DNA of 20,864 bases, from NCBI GenBank assembly GCA_902651635.1, contig CACRSC010000086.1:84263-105126 (forward strand), in the 5' to 3' direction. Origin of the DNA: Mastigamoeba balamuthi (taxonomy: Eukaryota > Evosea > Mastigamoebida > Mastigamoebidae). Under the pieces are notes generated by a model that did no database searches, was not told the origin of the DNA, and saw only the letters and a program-made list of their open reading frames with translations. Numbering within the stretch: position 1 is the first letter of the stretch; every line of letters starts with the position of its first letter. Made by a program: the position numbers and the translations under genes. This document shows positions 8,006 to 17,800 of this stretch, piece by piece.

Positions 8006-8162
8006 TCCAATATGGATGGGAACCCCGCTTGTTCAAAACCCCACAAAGGCCGGTGTTCATATCTTACCAAATTGTAGGGGCGACTCAGAATTTGTGGCCA
8101 TTCTCCGTCAATAATTCAATCACTGCCCGCCCCCGGTAGTGTGCGCCTCGGGTCGCCAGCCT

Positions 8163-8455
8163 CTCGTCCAGCCCGGTGACCAAGGCGAGAGGCAGCCACG
8201 AGCGCAGCGAGCGCAGAAACGAGCACGGCGACCACGGGTGTCGAATAACGTCCTCAGGATATCAGGATGTCAATAGAATAGCTCGGGCGTCGGGTCTCCA
8301 ACTTGCCCTGTGGACGAATGGTCTTCCTTACTCGACGATGTACTCGCCTCAGTGCACCAAAGTGCGGACCGCACCGTGGCCCTCGGAAAACGCTTACTAA
8401 TCGTTGTCTACAGCCAACACCTCTGAATTCTCGCAGAGATAATTTGCCTTCATTC
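8163..8455 (+). promoter_or_regulatory. Upstream region of the 8489 gene, duplicated at 4685-4905
   Basis: This 290-base stretch upstream of the ATG at 8489 recurs at 4685-4905. The conserved blocks are CAGCCCGG, ATCAGGATGTCAA, TTGCCCTG.GGACGA, CCGCACCGTGGCCC and CTAATCGTTGTC. Similarity in noncoding DNA next to the start is simply inherited by duplication, but these blocks are the likeliest place for the gene's promoter. No TATA box is visible at the usual distance. Confidence 0.45.
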
Positions 8456-8488
8456 TGCGCCTCAAACCCCTACAACCCGCACGGAAAG

Positions 8489-9848
8489 ATGAGCAAGTTC
8501 AAGTTCCGCGAGAGCGCGAACTCGAGGTCGGCGGGCAGGGCACTCGACGCGGCAGGTCTGTCCTATTCCGCCCCCGACTGTGCGAGCGTCAGCATCCCCG
8601 TGGGTGAGCCTCAGTCTTCCCGCTTTTAATATGGGTCATCTTTCTCTCTCTCTCTCTCCTCTTTCTCTGTGCCCTCAAGCGCACTGTCCTCAGCCCTCTC
8701 GCACTCGCATCTCACAGACTGCCGCTTTCACCGGCAGACATCCGCGGCGAGCACGCCGCAGTCGCGAGCCCCACGCAGCAGAAGCAGGCGCAGCAGACTT
8801 ACTTCGAGGCGCCCAGCGCCTCCAGCGACCACCACCAGCCCATGGGGACCGTCGTGGAGGTCCCCGAGATCAACTGGGAGCTGTCCTTCAGCTCCATCCG
8901 CAGCCCCATCGCCCTCGTCCCCGGTGAGCGCCACAGTTGGATCTCCGCGGAATTTCGCCCTGCGAAAATCAATCAATCGTCCACCGAAATCCGCGAACTC
9001 ACGTTCCTATTCCTCGATGCCCACTCAGTCTCCGCGGATGACGACGGCCTGAGCATTGACCTGAGCGTAGCGCCGTTGTCCGGGGTCGACGAGGCCAGCG
9101 GGCGCTCGCAGGTGGATCTCGCTCTCGCAGCTGTTAATTCAGCAATGGCTCACACACGGACGCCGGCGAGCAGCGCAAGAGGCCCCGCGAGCAGGACGAC
9201 GGAACCGACGACCAGCGCCCGCGCAAGAAGAGGATGACGGGCGGCAAGACGTCGTACAGGGAGGAGGAGCAGGACGGCCGCATGGACACGGAGCCCCCCA
9301 CATACGTCCCTACGTACACCGAGACCCAGAACGCGGCCAGCGAGCAGATGAGCCGCTGCCCTTCTTCTTCTCAGCCCATGCGCGTCCCGAAGTCCCAAGT
9401 CGTCGACGAGCAGCCCGTGGCCCGCTCCACGGTGCACGACCAGGCCCTGGCGCACGTCCAGGCCGAGGAGGGCGAGAAGCAGGCATCCGCCCCCGAGGCC
9501 GTGCGCGATGAGGCCGCCGTGCACATCAAGGAGACCACCGAGCAGAGCGAACAGGCGCTGGACACCCCGATGCTGGGCGCCGAGGTCGGGACGCACGGCG
9601 CAGTGAAGGAGGAGGCGGAGGAGAAGCCCGAGGGCGAGGAAGACGGCCAGTACTGGGGCGACGGCGAGGAGGACCAGGACGAGGACGAGAGCGAGGACGA
9701 CGGGCTGATACACGTCTGGGTGTTTGACGACGACGACCCCACGTCGCACGAGGAGGACGAGGAGGACGAGGACGACGACGAACCCAGGGGCTGGCGGGAG
9801 ATGGACCTGGGCCCCTGGTGCAGCGGCGACGCGCGGAGGGAGGGCTGA
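8489..9848 (+). CDS. Acidic, probably nuclear protein of unknown family (four exons)
   Basis: Proposed exons 8489-8603, 8738-8923, 9029-9111 and 9174-9848 (introns 134, 105 and 62 nt) give 352 residues; phases agree. The first two junctions are well supported, and VVEVPEINWELSFSS is conserved in the duplicate at 4685-5170. The third intron is less certain: other donors nearby also fit phase 0. The protein begins MSKFKFRESANSRSAG. Around residues 130-150 it has a basic, bipartite nuclear-localisation-like stretch (RKRPRE...RPRKKRM). Its C-terminal third is very acidic, with long Glu/Asp runs (EEDQDEDESEDD and EEDEEDEDDDE) separated by LIHVWVFDDDD. Such composition is common in histone-binding or transcription-related proteins, but no specific family is recognised. 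Intron 2 is a multiple of three without stops, so its retention would add 35 residues. Confidence 0.68.
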
Positions 9849-10627
9849 GCAGCGTGGCGGACGCACCGGGTTGACTTTGTCCATCGCTGGTTGTCGAGTG
9901 AGCGAACACAGCAGAGCACAACACAAGTCGGCCTGACTCCCTGTGCTGCGACGACCCTGTGCACTGCTCCAGCTGAGGGATTGTGTTGTGTTTGTTGTCC
10001 TGTGGTGGTGACCTAACCGCTGCTTTGCTCTGCAGGTATCCTGCCGTGCATGCCATGATGGGTTGGTGATCCAGGGGTCGCTGTCCATAGCAGATCCGAT
10101 TTCTGAGTGGCTTGCGGCCCTGTCCAGCAGCTGCGGGACGTGGGCGCAGTGAATACTATACATCATAGAGGGCAGGTGTCTGAGCCACAAGCGGGGGGGA
10201 GTGCCCCTCGCGATCGCAGAGCGCTGCCAATGCGGTTGGACAGAAATTGAGCAGATGCGAGGGGCCTCCGACCCATAGTTGTGTTTGCCGCGCCAGATTG
10301 GCAGCAAACAACAGTGGTCCAGAGGACAATAAAACGTGTGGGCTGAGGTGTGGTGGGGCGGCGACAGGCCTCCAGTGGGTGCGCAACCACTGGTTCGCCG
10401 AGGCTGCGCCCAGACCCCCAGCTCAAGAGGCACGGTCCGCAGGTGGGGCGGGAGGAGTACTAGAGGCGACGGCGGCAGCTCCGGCTGACGCTCAAAACGA
10501 ACGGGCACGGCCCCACAGGACGACACCCACAAGGCGCTCTGGGACCCACCGCAGGGTTAGGGTCCAGGCAATGCCTGCCGTGTCCCACAGCGCTCCTTGA
10601 TTATCTAATGGGTGTTGCCAGCCCACA
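9849..10627. other. Convergent intergenic region
   Basis: The space between the 3' ends of two converging genes. It includes the short repeat at 10236-10287. A plus-strand patch near 10370-10410 (GLQWVRNHWFAEAAP) looks protein-like but has no supporting context, and may be a relic. An AATAAA occurs at 10328-10333 on the plus strand, about 480 bases past the 8489 gene's stop, too far for a confident polyadenylation call. Confidence 0.35.
10236..10287 (+). repeat. Short dispersed direct repeat, partner 5171-5218
   Basis: Matches 5171-5218 in the same orientation through GGACAGAAATT, GGCCTCCGACC and a T-rich TTGTG end. Confidence 0.5.
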
Positions 10628-10760
10628 CAGCCCTGACGCAGGCCAGCAGCGCAGAGCACCAAGGGGATCTCGCAAGGAAGGTGGAGAGGGTAGAGGTGTT
10701 TGCTATTGGGAGGGTGGTGCGTTGCCGGGTTGTGTGCTGCTGCGTGGCACGGCGGGGGTT
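10628..10760. repeat. Dispersed repeat, inverted partner at 371-510
   Basis: The reverse complement of this stretch matches 371-510, with a 22-base exact run at 10638-10659. It sits about 70 bases beyond the kinase gene's stop codon and may overlap its 3' untranslated region. Confidence 0.6.
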
Positions 10761-10828
10761 GTGGTGGGCCTGCGCGCATGCTCCGCTGCCGCCGCCACGC
10801 GGTGGGCGCGGGGGGGGCGCAGCGGCGC

Positions 10829-13800
10829 TCAGACGAGGATCCTGGGGGCCCCGCTGACCCCGCTGGTGCCCCCTGCCCCGCTGCCCCCGTTGCCGCTGCC
10901 GCTGCCGCCGCTGCCGCCGGGGGCCCTGGGCCCGCTGGCCCCGCCACCAGCGCTGCCGCCGCCGCCGGGGGTCTCGACGGTGCAGCTGACCGTCTGGAGG
11001 GCGCAGTCCTTCGAGGCCACGACGGCCGCCGCGCGGTTGGCGACGACCTTGCACGAGACGAGCGAGACGGCGGCCGCAGAGCCGCAGCAGACGCCGTTCT
11101 GCGCGTTGCCGCTGACGTCGCACTGCGTCACCTGCGCGCTGGCCTCCTCCGAGGCGTTGACGCCGTCCATGCGGTTCTCCGCGACGGCGCAGCCCGTGAG
11201 CGCGAGGGCCGCGCGGGCGCGGGCGAGGACGCCGTGGCTGCAGGCCTTGAACGAGCACGAGCGGAAGTCGCCCTGGGCCTGGTTCTTGGCCGTCACGCCG
11301 TTGGCCTTGCACGCGTAGACCGTGCACGACTCGAAGCGCGGGCGCGTGCCCGGGTCCGAGAGCTCGACGCCGCTGAGGCCGTTCTCGTAGACGTAGCAGT
11401 TCTTGAAGGCGCCCTCGCCGCCCTCGTGCACAAAGACGCCGCTCTGCTTGCAGCCGTGCACGCGGCAGCCCACCACCGACGGGCACGCCCCGCGCTTCAG
11501 CTCGATGCCCGTCTGCTCCGAGTCCCGTATGTCGCAGTCCACCAGCTCCCCCGTCGCCCTGTGTGCAGAGACGAGGCCCCCCCGGTCAGCCCTCTGGCAC
11601 AGCGCCTTTGCCTGCCTGCCTCTGGCACGGCCCGCACAAGCCCTGCAAAAGCGCCCACGCCTACGATGGCCGGCCAGAGGGGCCAGAGCACTCGGGCAGC
11701 CCCACGTCGACGGGCTCGGCACGCAGCCCTGGTTCCAGCACCGCGCCCTTTGGGGGCCGAGAGCCCCCGCCAGAGCCCGCACAGCCCGCACAGGCCGCAG
11801 AGGGCAGACCGCCAACGGGGCCCAATTCAACTGACCTGCGCCCTCCCACACCCCACCCCGCCCCACGCGGGCAGGAGCGGACCTGTTCTTGATGTAGAAG
11901 CCGAAGCGGTTGGCGTAGATGGTGCAGGCGCGGACGATGGCGCAGCCGCCGTCGTTCTGGAGGGCGGGGCGCTTGGAGTTGTTGTACATGGAGCAGCGGA
12001 GCAGCGAGACGCGCGAGTCGGCCTGCATGTCGACGCCGAGGCCCTCGCCGTCGTGCACGGCGCACTCGACGAGCTCGACGCCCGCGCAGCCGCTGGCGAC
12101 GGCGAGCGCCGCGCCCGACGTGCGCTCAAAGTCGCACTGCTCGAAGCGGACCTCGCAGGCGCCGCTGACGACGGCGCCCTCGCTGTTGCCCTTGAAGACG
12201 CAGCCCTCGAAGACGGGCGACGACGCGGCGACGGCGGCCCCGCGCATGCAGCAGAGGAACGTCGAGCCCACGACGTGCGGGGACGCGCCGCCCTCGACCT
12301 CGACGCCGGTGCCCGAGCTGTGGTTGAAGACGCAGTGCTCCACGCGGCCCGCGGACCCCGCGGCGAACGAGACGCAGCCGTCGACGGCGCAGCGCGAGAG
12401 CGTCAGGACCGCGCGGGCGCCGCTGCACTTGACGAGGGCGCAGCGGTGCTGCTTGGCGGGCGCCAGGCGCACGTTGGCGATGCTCACGCAGGCGTCGCGG
12501 ATCTCAAAGGCCGGGAAGTCGCCGGCGACCTGGACGAGGGCCTCGCCGCTCTCGGGGCCGCGGATGTTGATGGTGCGCATCAGCAGGATCATCTCGTTGA
12601 GCACGTGGACGCCCTCCTGCAGCTGCAGCACCGCGCCGTCCGACGCCGCAGCGATGGCCTGCAGCATGTTGATGCGCGAGACGCGCGGCGCGGCCGACGC
12701 GGGCGACGAGCGCGCGGCCGCCAGGCACTCGTCGAGGCGCGCGCGGACCTGGCCGAAGGTGGGGCGCTTCTTGGGGTCGTGGTCCCAGCAGCACATCATC
12801 AGGTCGTGGACGGCCTTGGGGCAGCGCTGCGGCTGCGGCAGGCGGCTGCCGCTCTTGAGGTACTTGAGCAGGTGCTTGGACGAGAGGTCCGGGTAGGGCT
12901 TGACCAGCGCGAACATCTCCCACAGCGTCACCGCGTAGCTCCACACGTCGCTCTTGTCGTTGAAGATGTCGTACTCGATCGCCTCTGCCCCGCGCAGACA
13001 CAGGCGCCCCGAGTCAATTGTGCGCCCAGCTAAGGGGAGGAAAACGAGAGCCCTGCCCAGGGTATCACCCTTTAAAAATCAGCACCAATACACAGCCCCT
13101 GACGCCCAAGTCAATTGTGCGCCCATTAAAGAGGGTGAACCGAGAGCCCCCCCGCGGCAAAAATCAGCCCCAAGACACAGACCTCCGACGCCCAAGTCAA
13201 TTGTGCTCCGAAAGAGGGAAAGGAGAGCCCCTGACCCTGGACCCCCTGGACCCGGCAAAAGTTCGGCAGAAAACCAAGTCAGCCCTAAGGCACTGCCACC
13301 CCCGGTGCAAAAAAAGTGGAAACAGCGGGGCCAGGATCAGCTGGGTGACGTCAGAGAGGCGACATGGGCAGGCCAGGGGCAGGCAGGGGGCGGACCGGGG
13401 GCTGTCCAGCGCATGGGGATGATGCTCTTGGTGCGGACCCACTCGCCGCCGACGAGGAACCTGCTGAGGCCAAAGTCGCCGATCTTGAGGGTGCGGCGCT
13501 GGTCGCCTGCGCTGCGGAAGACAAAGACGTTGCGGGCGGCGAGGTCCCTGTGGACGATGTCCTGGCTGGCGAGGTACTCCATGCCCGAGGCCATGTCCTT
13601 GGCCATGACGAGCAGCTCGTCGACGGGCAGCGCGGCGCCCTCGGGGCTGCGCAGAAGCGACAGCAGCGACCCCTCCTGCGCAAACTCGGTCACCACGTAC
13701 ATGAGCCCCGCGGGGTCCTTGTACAGCCCGTACAGCAGCACCACGTTGGGGTGCCGCAGGATCGCCGCCATGCGCACCTCCCGCACGAACTCGTCCGTGT

Positions 13801-14510
13801 GGCTGGGCTCCAGCAGCCGCTTGGCCGCCACGTCCACGTTCTGCCACCGCCCCCGGAACACCACCCCGAACGAGCCCCGCCCCAGCTCCTCCCCGATCGC
13901 CACGTCCCGCAGCAGCACGTGCGGGTCCTCCAGCAGCATCCCCCCCTGCTGCTGCTGCTGCTGCTGCTCCGCTGGCGCCCCTGGCGCTGCCGCGGGGGCC
14001 GCTGCCTGCTGCTGGGGCTGATGCGACAGCGCAGGCATTTTCAAATCGGGGAAACGGCGTCACTCAATTGATTCCGCCCGGGGAGATTGGGGGTCGGACT
14101 GCTGCTGCGTACGGGGTCCGACGGCGGCGCGGGGGGATCGTGCGCGCGGGGCGAGCGCGACGAGGGCAGCTGGCCGAGGCGCTCGGCGGCGTGCGCCTGG
14201 ATGAGGCGCTTGGGCCCCGTCTTGATGCCCAGCCGCTCAAAGTCCTCGTCGCGCAGCATCGGTATCGCGGCCACCGTGATCTGGCGTGGGGGTCCATGAG
14301 TCAGCGCAGGCATCTCCGCAGATATTTTGCCGATTCGGTTTTGATTGCGGGCCAACGGGCGGGGCTACCGGCGCGCGCGCGCGGGGGACGTGGAGGAGGT
14401 GATGTGGCGGGGGCGATGCGACGTCGTGCCTCTTCGGCGTGGAGCACGTCGGCGTACTTGGGGTCGACGCCGGCGTCTTTGAGCCATTGTACAAGCTCCA
14501 GGACCTCCAT
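10829..14510 (-). CDS. SAM / tyrosine-type protein kinase / right-handed beta-helix protein
   Basis: Five exons (14510-14430, 14280-14113, 14017-13396, 12984-11883, 11558-10829) encode 900 residues; lengths sum to a multiple of three. Residues 1-65 form a SAM domain (WLKDAGVDPKYADVLH, then ITVAAIPMLRDEDFERLGIK). A Gln/Ala/Pro linker with seven consecutive Gln follows. The kinase domain spans about 120-378: P-loop GRGSFG (129-134), VAAK lysine 149, helix-C Glu 163, HRDLAARN (Asp 241), DFG (264-266), RWTAPE (Glu 291), DVWS (Asp 303) and RPTF (Arg 364). HRDLAARN and P-M-R-W fit tyrosine or TKL kinases. The activation loop has no tyrosine. Residues 395-860 are ~23-residue parallel beta-helix coils, many with Cys (VEHCVFNHSSGTGVEVEGG is one). 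A Gly/Ser tail ends at PRILV. There is no signal peptide or membrane helix, so it is probably cytosolic. The first intron needs a GC donor; the other three are GT-AG. Confidence 0.88.
11559..11882 (-). other. 324-nt stopless intron inside the beta-helix region
   Basis: The last kinase-gene intron has donor AG|GTCCGC and acceptor CACACAG. Its length is a multiple of three and it contains no in-frame stop, so an unspliced message would insert 108 Pro/Arg/Ala-rich residues. I treat it as an intron because the beta-helix spacing is restored by joining FYIKNR to ATGELVDCDIRD, and because its composition differs from the flanking coils. Confidence 0.7.
12985..13395 (-). repeat. Intron with three tandem copies of a 3'-end module
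   Basis: This 411-nt intron separates the TAP and E of the kinase APE motif. Read on the minus strand it contains three ~90-nt units, each with GGGCTCTC, CACAATTGACT, GGGCG and CTGTGT. The last unit ends with GGGGCAG, the real acceptor. At the equivalent place the first two have GGGGCTG and GGTGCTG followed by ATTTTT, so their AG is missing. Confidence 0.7.
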
Positions 14511-14857
14511 CCGGCCAAGAGCGCCGCGCGCGTGTCTGCGCCAAGAAGGTTGGTTGGTTTAACGAGAGCCTATCGGCGGTCAATATCTATCTCCAGATTT
14601 TTTTCTTCTGATTTCCCCCGCGATATCCGAAACGGCACACCCACCAACCAGCACGAGAGCCCGGGGGGGGATAAGGGGGGAATAACGGGAACACGCAAAC
14701 AAGTCAGGGCCTCGTCGACGAGTCTCTTGGAAAAGTGAAACATGGAGTGGGGTATAATTCCGGTTCGATTCCCGCCGGCCGCAAGTTTCTTTCCAGTCTG
14801 CGGGCAACAAAAAAAGCGGGAAGCGAGCAAGCCAGCGAGGACAGCGAGGCAGCGAGG
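14511..14857. other. Intergenic region between permease stop and kinase start
   Basis: A 347-base gap between two genes in the same direction. It holds the kinase promoter and the permease 3' end. An AT-rich tract lies at 14580-14625 but there is no clear TATA box. A GGTTCGATTCC at 14762-14772 on the plus strand matches a Pol III B-box, but no tRNA folds around it. Confidence 0.45.
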
Positions 14858-17800
14858 CTAGGCGACGATGCGCATGATCTGGACGACGGGCTTGGACATG
14901 ACGCGGACGATGGGGCTGAGGGAGCTCATGAAGGCGAAGAGGACGCTGAGGCCGAAGATGACGAGGAGCAGCTGCCAGGGGAAGATGAGCGGTATGGGCA
15001 GCTGCGTGAAGAGCACGCGCTGTATCGTGATCGTCCACCCCACGGCCGTCCCGATCAGCAGCCCCAGCAGCGACGCCCCGAACACCACCACAAACGCCTC
15101 GTACATGTACACGCGGTACCTGCGCCGCAGTGGCCCCCAATCAATTGATTTCCGCCCCAAAAAGCTCTCAGAGCTGCGTACATCCAGTTCTTGGTGACCC
15201 CGAGGGCGCGCAGGACGCCGATCTCCTTGGTCTGCTCGTAGACGTTGGCCAGCATGCTGGCCGCCAGCGAGAAGAACGACGTGGTCATGGCGATGATCGT
15301 CGTGAAGATCTGCGCCGCAGACTCAATTGAGTGCAGCCCGGGGGGTGAAAAGGAACCCACGAAGAAGTAGTTGGTGATCTTGTTGGCGAGGTCCATCGAG
15401 CTCAGGTCGTCCCTGATGTCCTTGACCTGCACGGGGCGGGTGACGCTGGCAACCAATTGAACCGGGGCGCAGGGGGGAGAGGGGGCACCTCTGGAATGTA
15501 GTCCGACTGCGAGAGCTTCGTGACCGTGTCGACGAGCTCGTCGATCTGGCGGCCGGCGAGGCCCGCGCGGGGCTTGACGAAGAGCTCGCCCATGGGCAGG
15601 CTGCGGACGCTGGCGACCTTGCCCGCGCTCATCTGCACGAACTTGGGGAACGAGACGAGGGCGTCCTGGACGACGACCGAGGGGAACTTGCTGAAGACGA
15701 ACGTCGGCGAGCTGTCGAGGAAGAGGTGCGCCCGCATCCGCATGGGCGCGGGCATCGCCGAGTTGTCCACCGTCACCAGCGCCGTCGTGAAGAACCCCCC
15801 GGACTCGGTCTTCTTGCTGCGCACGCGCGGGGGGGGGCGTCTCAGCGGCAGAGCAGAGCAGCGGCGCGCACTTTTGCGAGGCCGACATGGAGATGAGGTA
15901 GTCGCCCCCGGGCCCCACCTTGAGGTTGTCCGACAGCAGCGTCCCGATGAAGGGCCCCGCGGAGCCGGCCTGCAGCGGCGGGCGTTGTCAATTAAATTCA
16001 ATTGGATCGGGGCGACCTTGGAGTAGAGGAAGTCGCCGGTCTTGTGGTCCTCGAGGAAGTAGTCGTCCCTGATCTTGGGCCCGTACTTGAGGAAGCCCGA
16101 GTACGTGATGTCGAAGAAGTTGGGCGACACGCCGCGCAGCACGACCTCGTTGGAGAACACGTGCCCTGCGCTGCCGGGGTGAGCAGAGGGGAGAGGGGGG
16201 CGTGTGGGTGGCAAGGCACCGATGTTGGTGGCGTAGAGAGTGTAGTTGGTCACCAGGCCCAGCGGCACGGTGGCCCACGCGAAGCCCTCGACCCTCGAGT
16301 CGTTCCGCAAGAAGTTCTCCAGCTGCGCCACGTTCTGCGCAGCGCAAGCGCTGAGTGTGCGCAACGAGTGACCGGGCGCGGGGGGGGGACGCACAGCGAT
16401 GACGTTGGGGTTGCTGTCGCCGTTGATGCCCGACGCGGTGACACGTATTGCAGTCCCGTACGAGCTCTTGGTCTGGTACTCGAACGTTGCGTTCTGCGCC
16501 ACAGAGGGTGAGGGCAGGGAGGGGAACGGGGAAGAGGAGGCGGAGGACGGGGACGGGGGGGCACCTGGACAGCGTAGGTCACGTACATGAAGATAATGAA
16601 GCTGAGGCTGACGGCGTACATGATGGTGGTCTTCCTGTTGCGGATGCGGTGCGCGACGAGGTTCTTGAGCAGCACCTGGAGGATGGCGGCCCTGTCCCAG
16701 AAGAAGAAGAGGTAGCCCAGCAGCTGCTGCAGGAGGTGCTCGATGTTGAGCGACAGCAGCACGAAGCCCAGCAGCATCGCGATCAGCAGCACAAAGAACA
16801 GGTTCAGCAGCAGCGCAAAGTTGAACGTCAGCAGGCTGATGGGGAAGACGTAGTACACCCCAAACCTACCCGCGCAGAGCACCAGAGTGAGCTCGAACGC
16901 CGAGACAACGGGATACTCTCTTTCGTTCTGCTAAAGCCTCTTCGAATCCCGGATGAACTCAACACAATTGCACAAGTGTGCGACAGAAAATTCGTGTTGT
17001 TTGCACAAAAATCAAGTGATTTCGCAAGCAATACAGATGGGGGACACGGGGGAGCAGGCAGCGGGGCGACAGGTACCCGAAAGCCGAGAGGAGGATGCCG
17101 ATGAGGATGAGGGGCCACGAGATGCCCGCGTGCGTGGCGCGCTCGATCTCTATCTTGACGGCCTGCGTCTTGGACCTGCGCGTGTCGAGCGACTCCTGGA
17201 GGTTCTTCTTGAGCGCGGCCCTGATGGGCAGGATGGCCGAGAGGATGGGGATGCCGATGCCCAGGGCCGTGGCGACCCCGATGGCCGTCGGCGTGAGCCT
17301 CACGGGTATCGAGACCGACGCGATGCTCTCGATCGTGTGGAAGACGATGACGGCGACGCCCTGGGCGACGGCCATGCCGATGGCCCACGAGGGTATCGCG
17401 TACGCCAGTGCCTGCGTGAGCAGCAGCTCGACGAGGCCGCGCCTGCTGGTGCCCAGCGTGCGCATGACGCCGACCTCGAACGTGCGCGTGTCGACGTTGA
17501 TCATCAGCAGCGAGTAGATGAGCAGCACGCAGAGGAAGAGCAGCACGATGATGCTGAGGTTGATGATCAGCCCCAGGAACAGCGCCACGTAGCGGAACGG
17601 GTAGAGCTGCTTGAGCACCGGCAGCGACGGCGAGAGGCTGTTGAAGCCCGCGCGGAACAGGCCCTCGCTGGCCCACTCGGTGATGCGGTCGCGGATCACG
17701 TTGAAGTCGCTGCTGATGTACGGCGCTGCCCGGGGCGGCGGCAGGTTGATCTCAACGGTATCCGCGTACTGGTAGGGGTCCGTCGCGTTGAAGGCGTCGG

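Noticed and set aside
10370-10410. Protein-like patch GLQWVRNHWFAEAAP in the convergent intergenic region
   Set aside because: Too short, without splice sites or a second conserved copy in the window; not enough for a gene or relic call.
9150-10532. Long minus-strand open frame (460 codons)
   Set aside because: It lies antisense to the acidic-protein gene, whose GAG/GAC-rich exon has few stops on the other strand, and then runs into intergenic DNA. It shows no domain-like segment.
10700-13033. Long plus-strand open frame (777 codons)
   Set aside because: A shadow of the GC-rich kinase/beta-helix gene. It is Ala/Asp/Arg biased, crosses the real introns and has no recognisable domain, while the minus strand has clear kinase motifs.
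14762-14772. GGTTCGATTCC, a perfect Pol III B-box / tRNA T-loop match
   Set aside because: The flanking bases do not form a T-stem, and I could not build an acceptor stem, D-arm or anticodon arm around it. At most a tRNA fragment.
16448-17104. Plus-strand open frame antisense to the permease
   Set aside because: Gln/Glu-rich translation of the complement of Leu/hydrophobic codons. It crosses three real introns.
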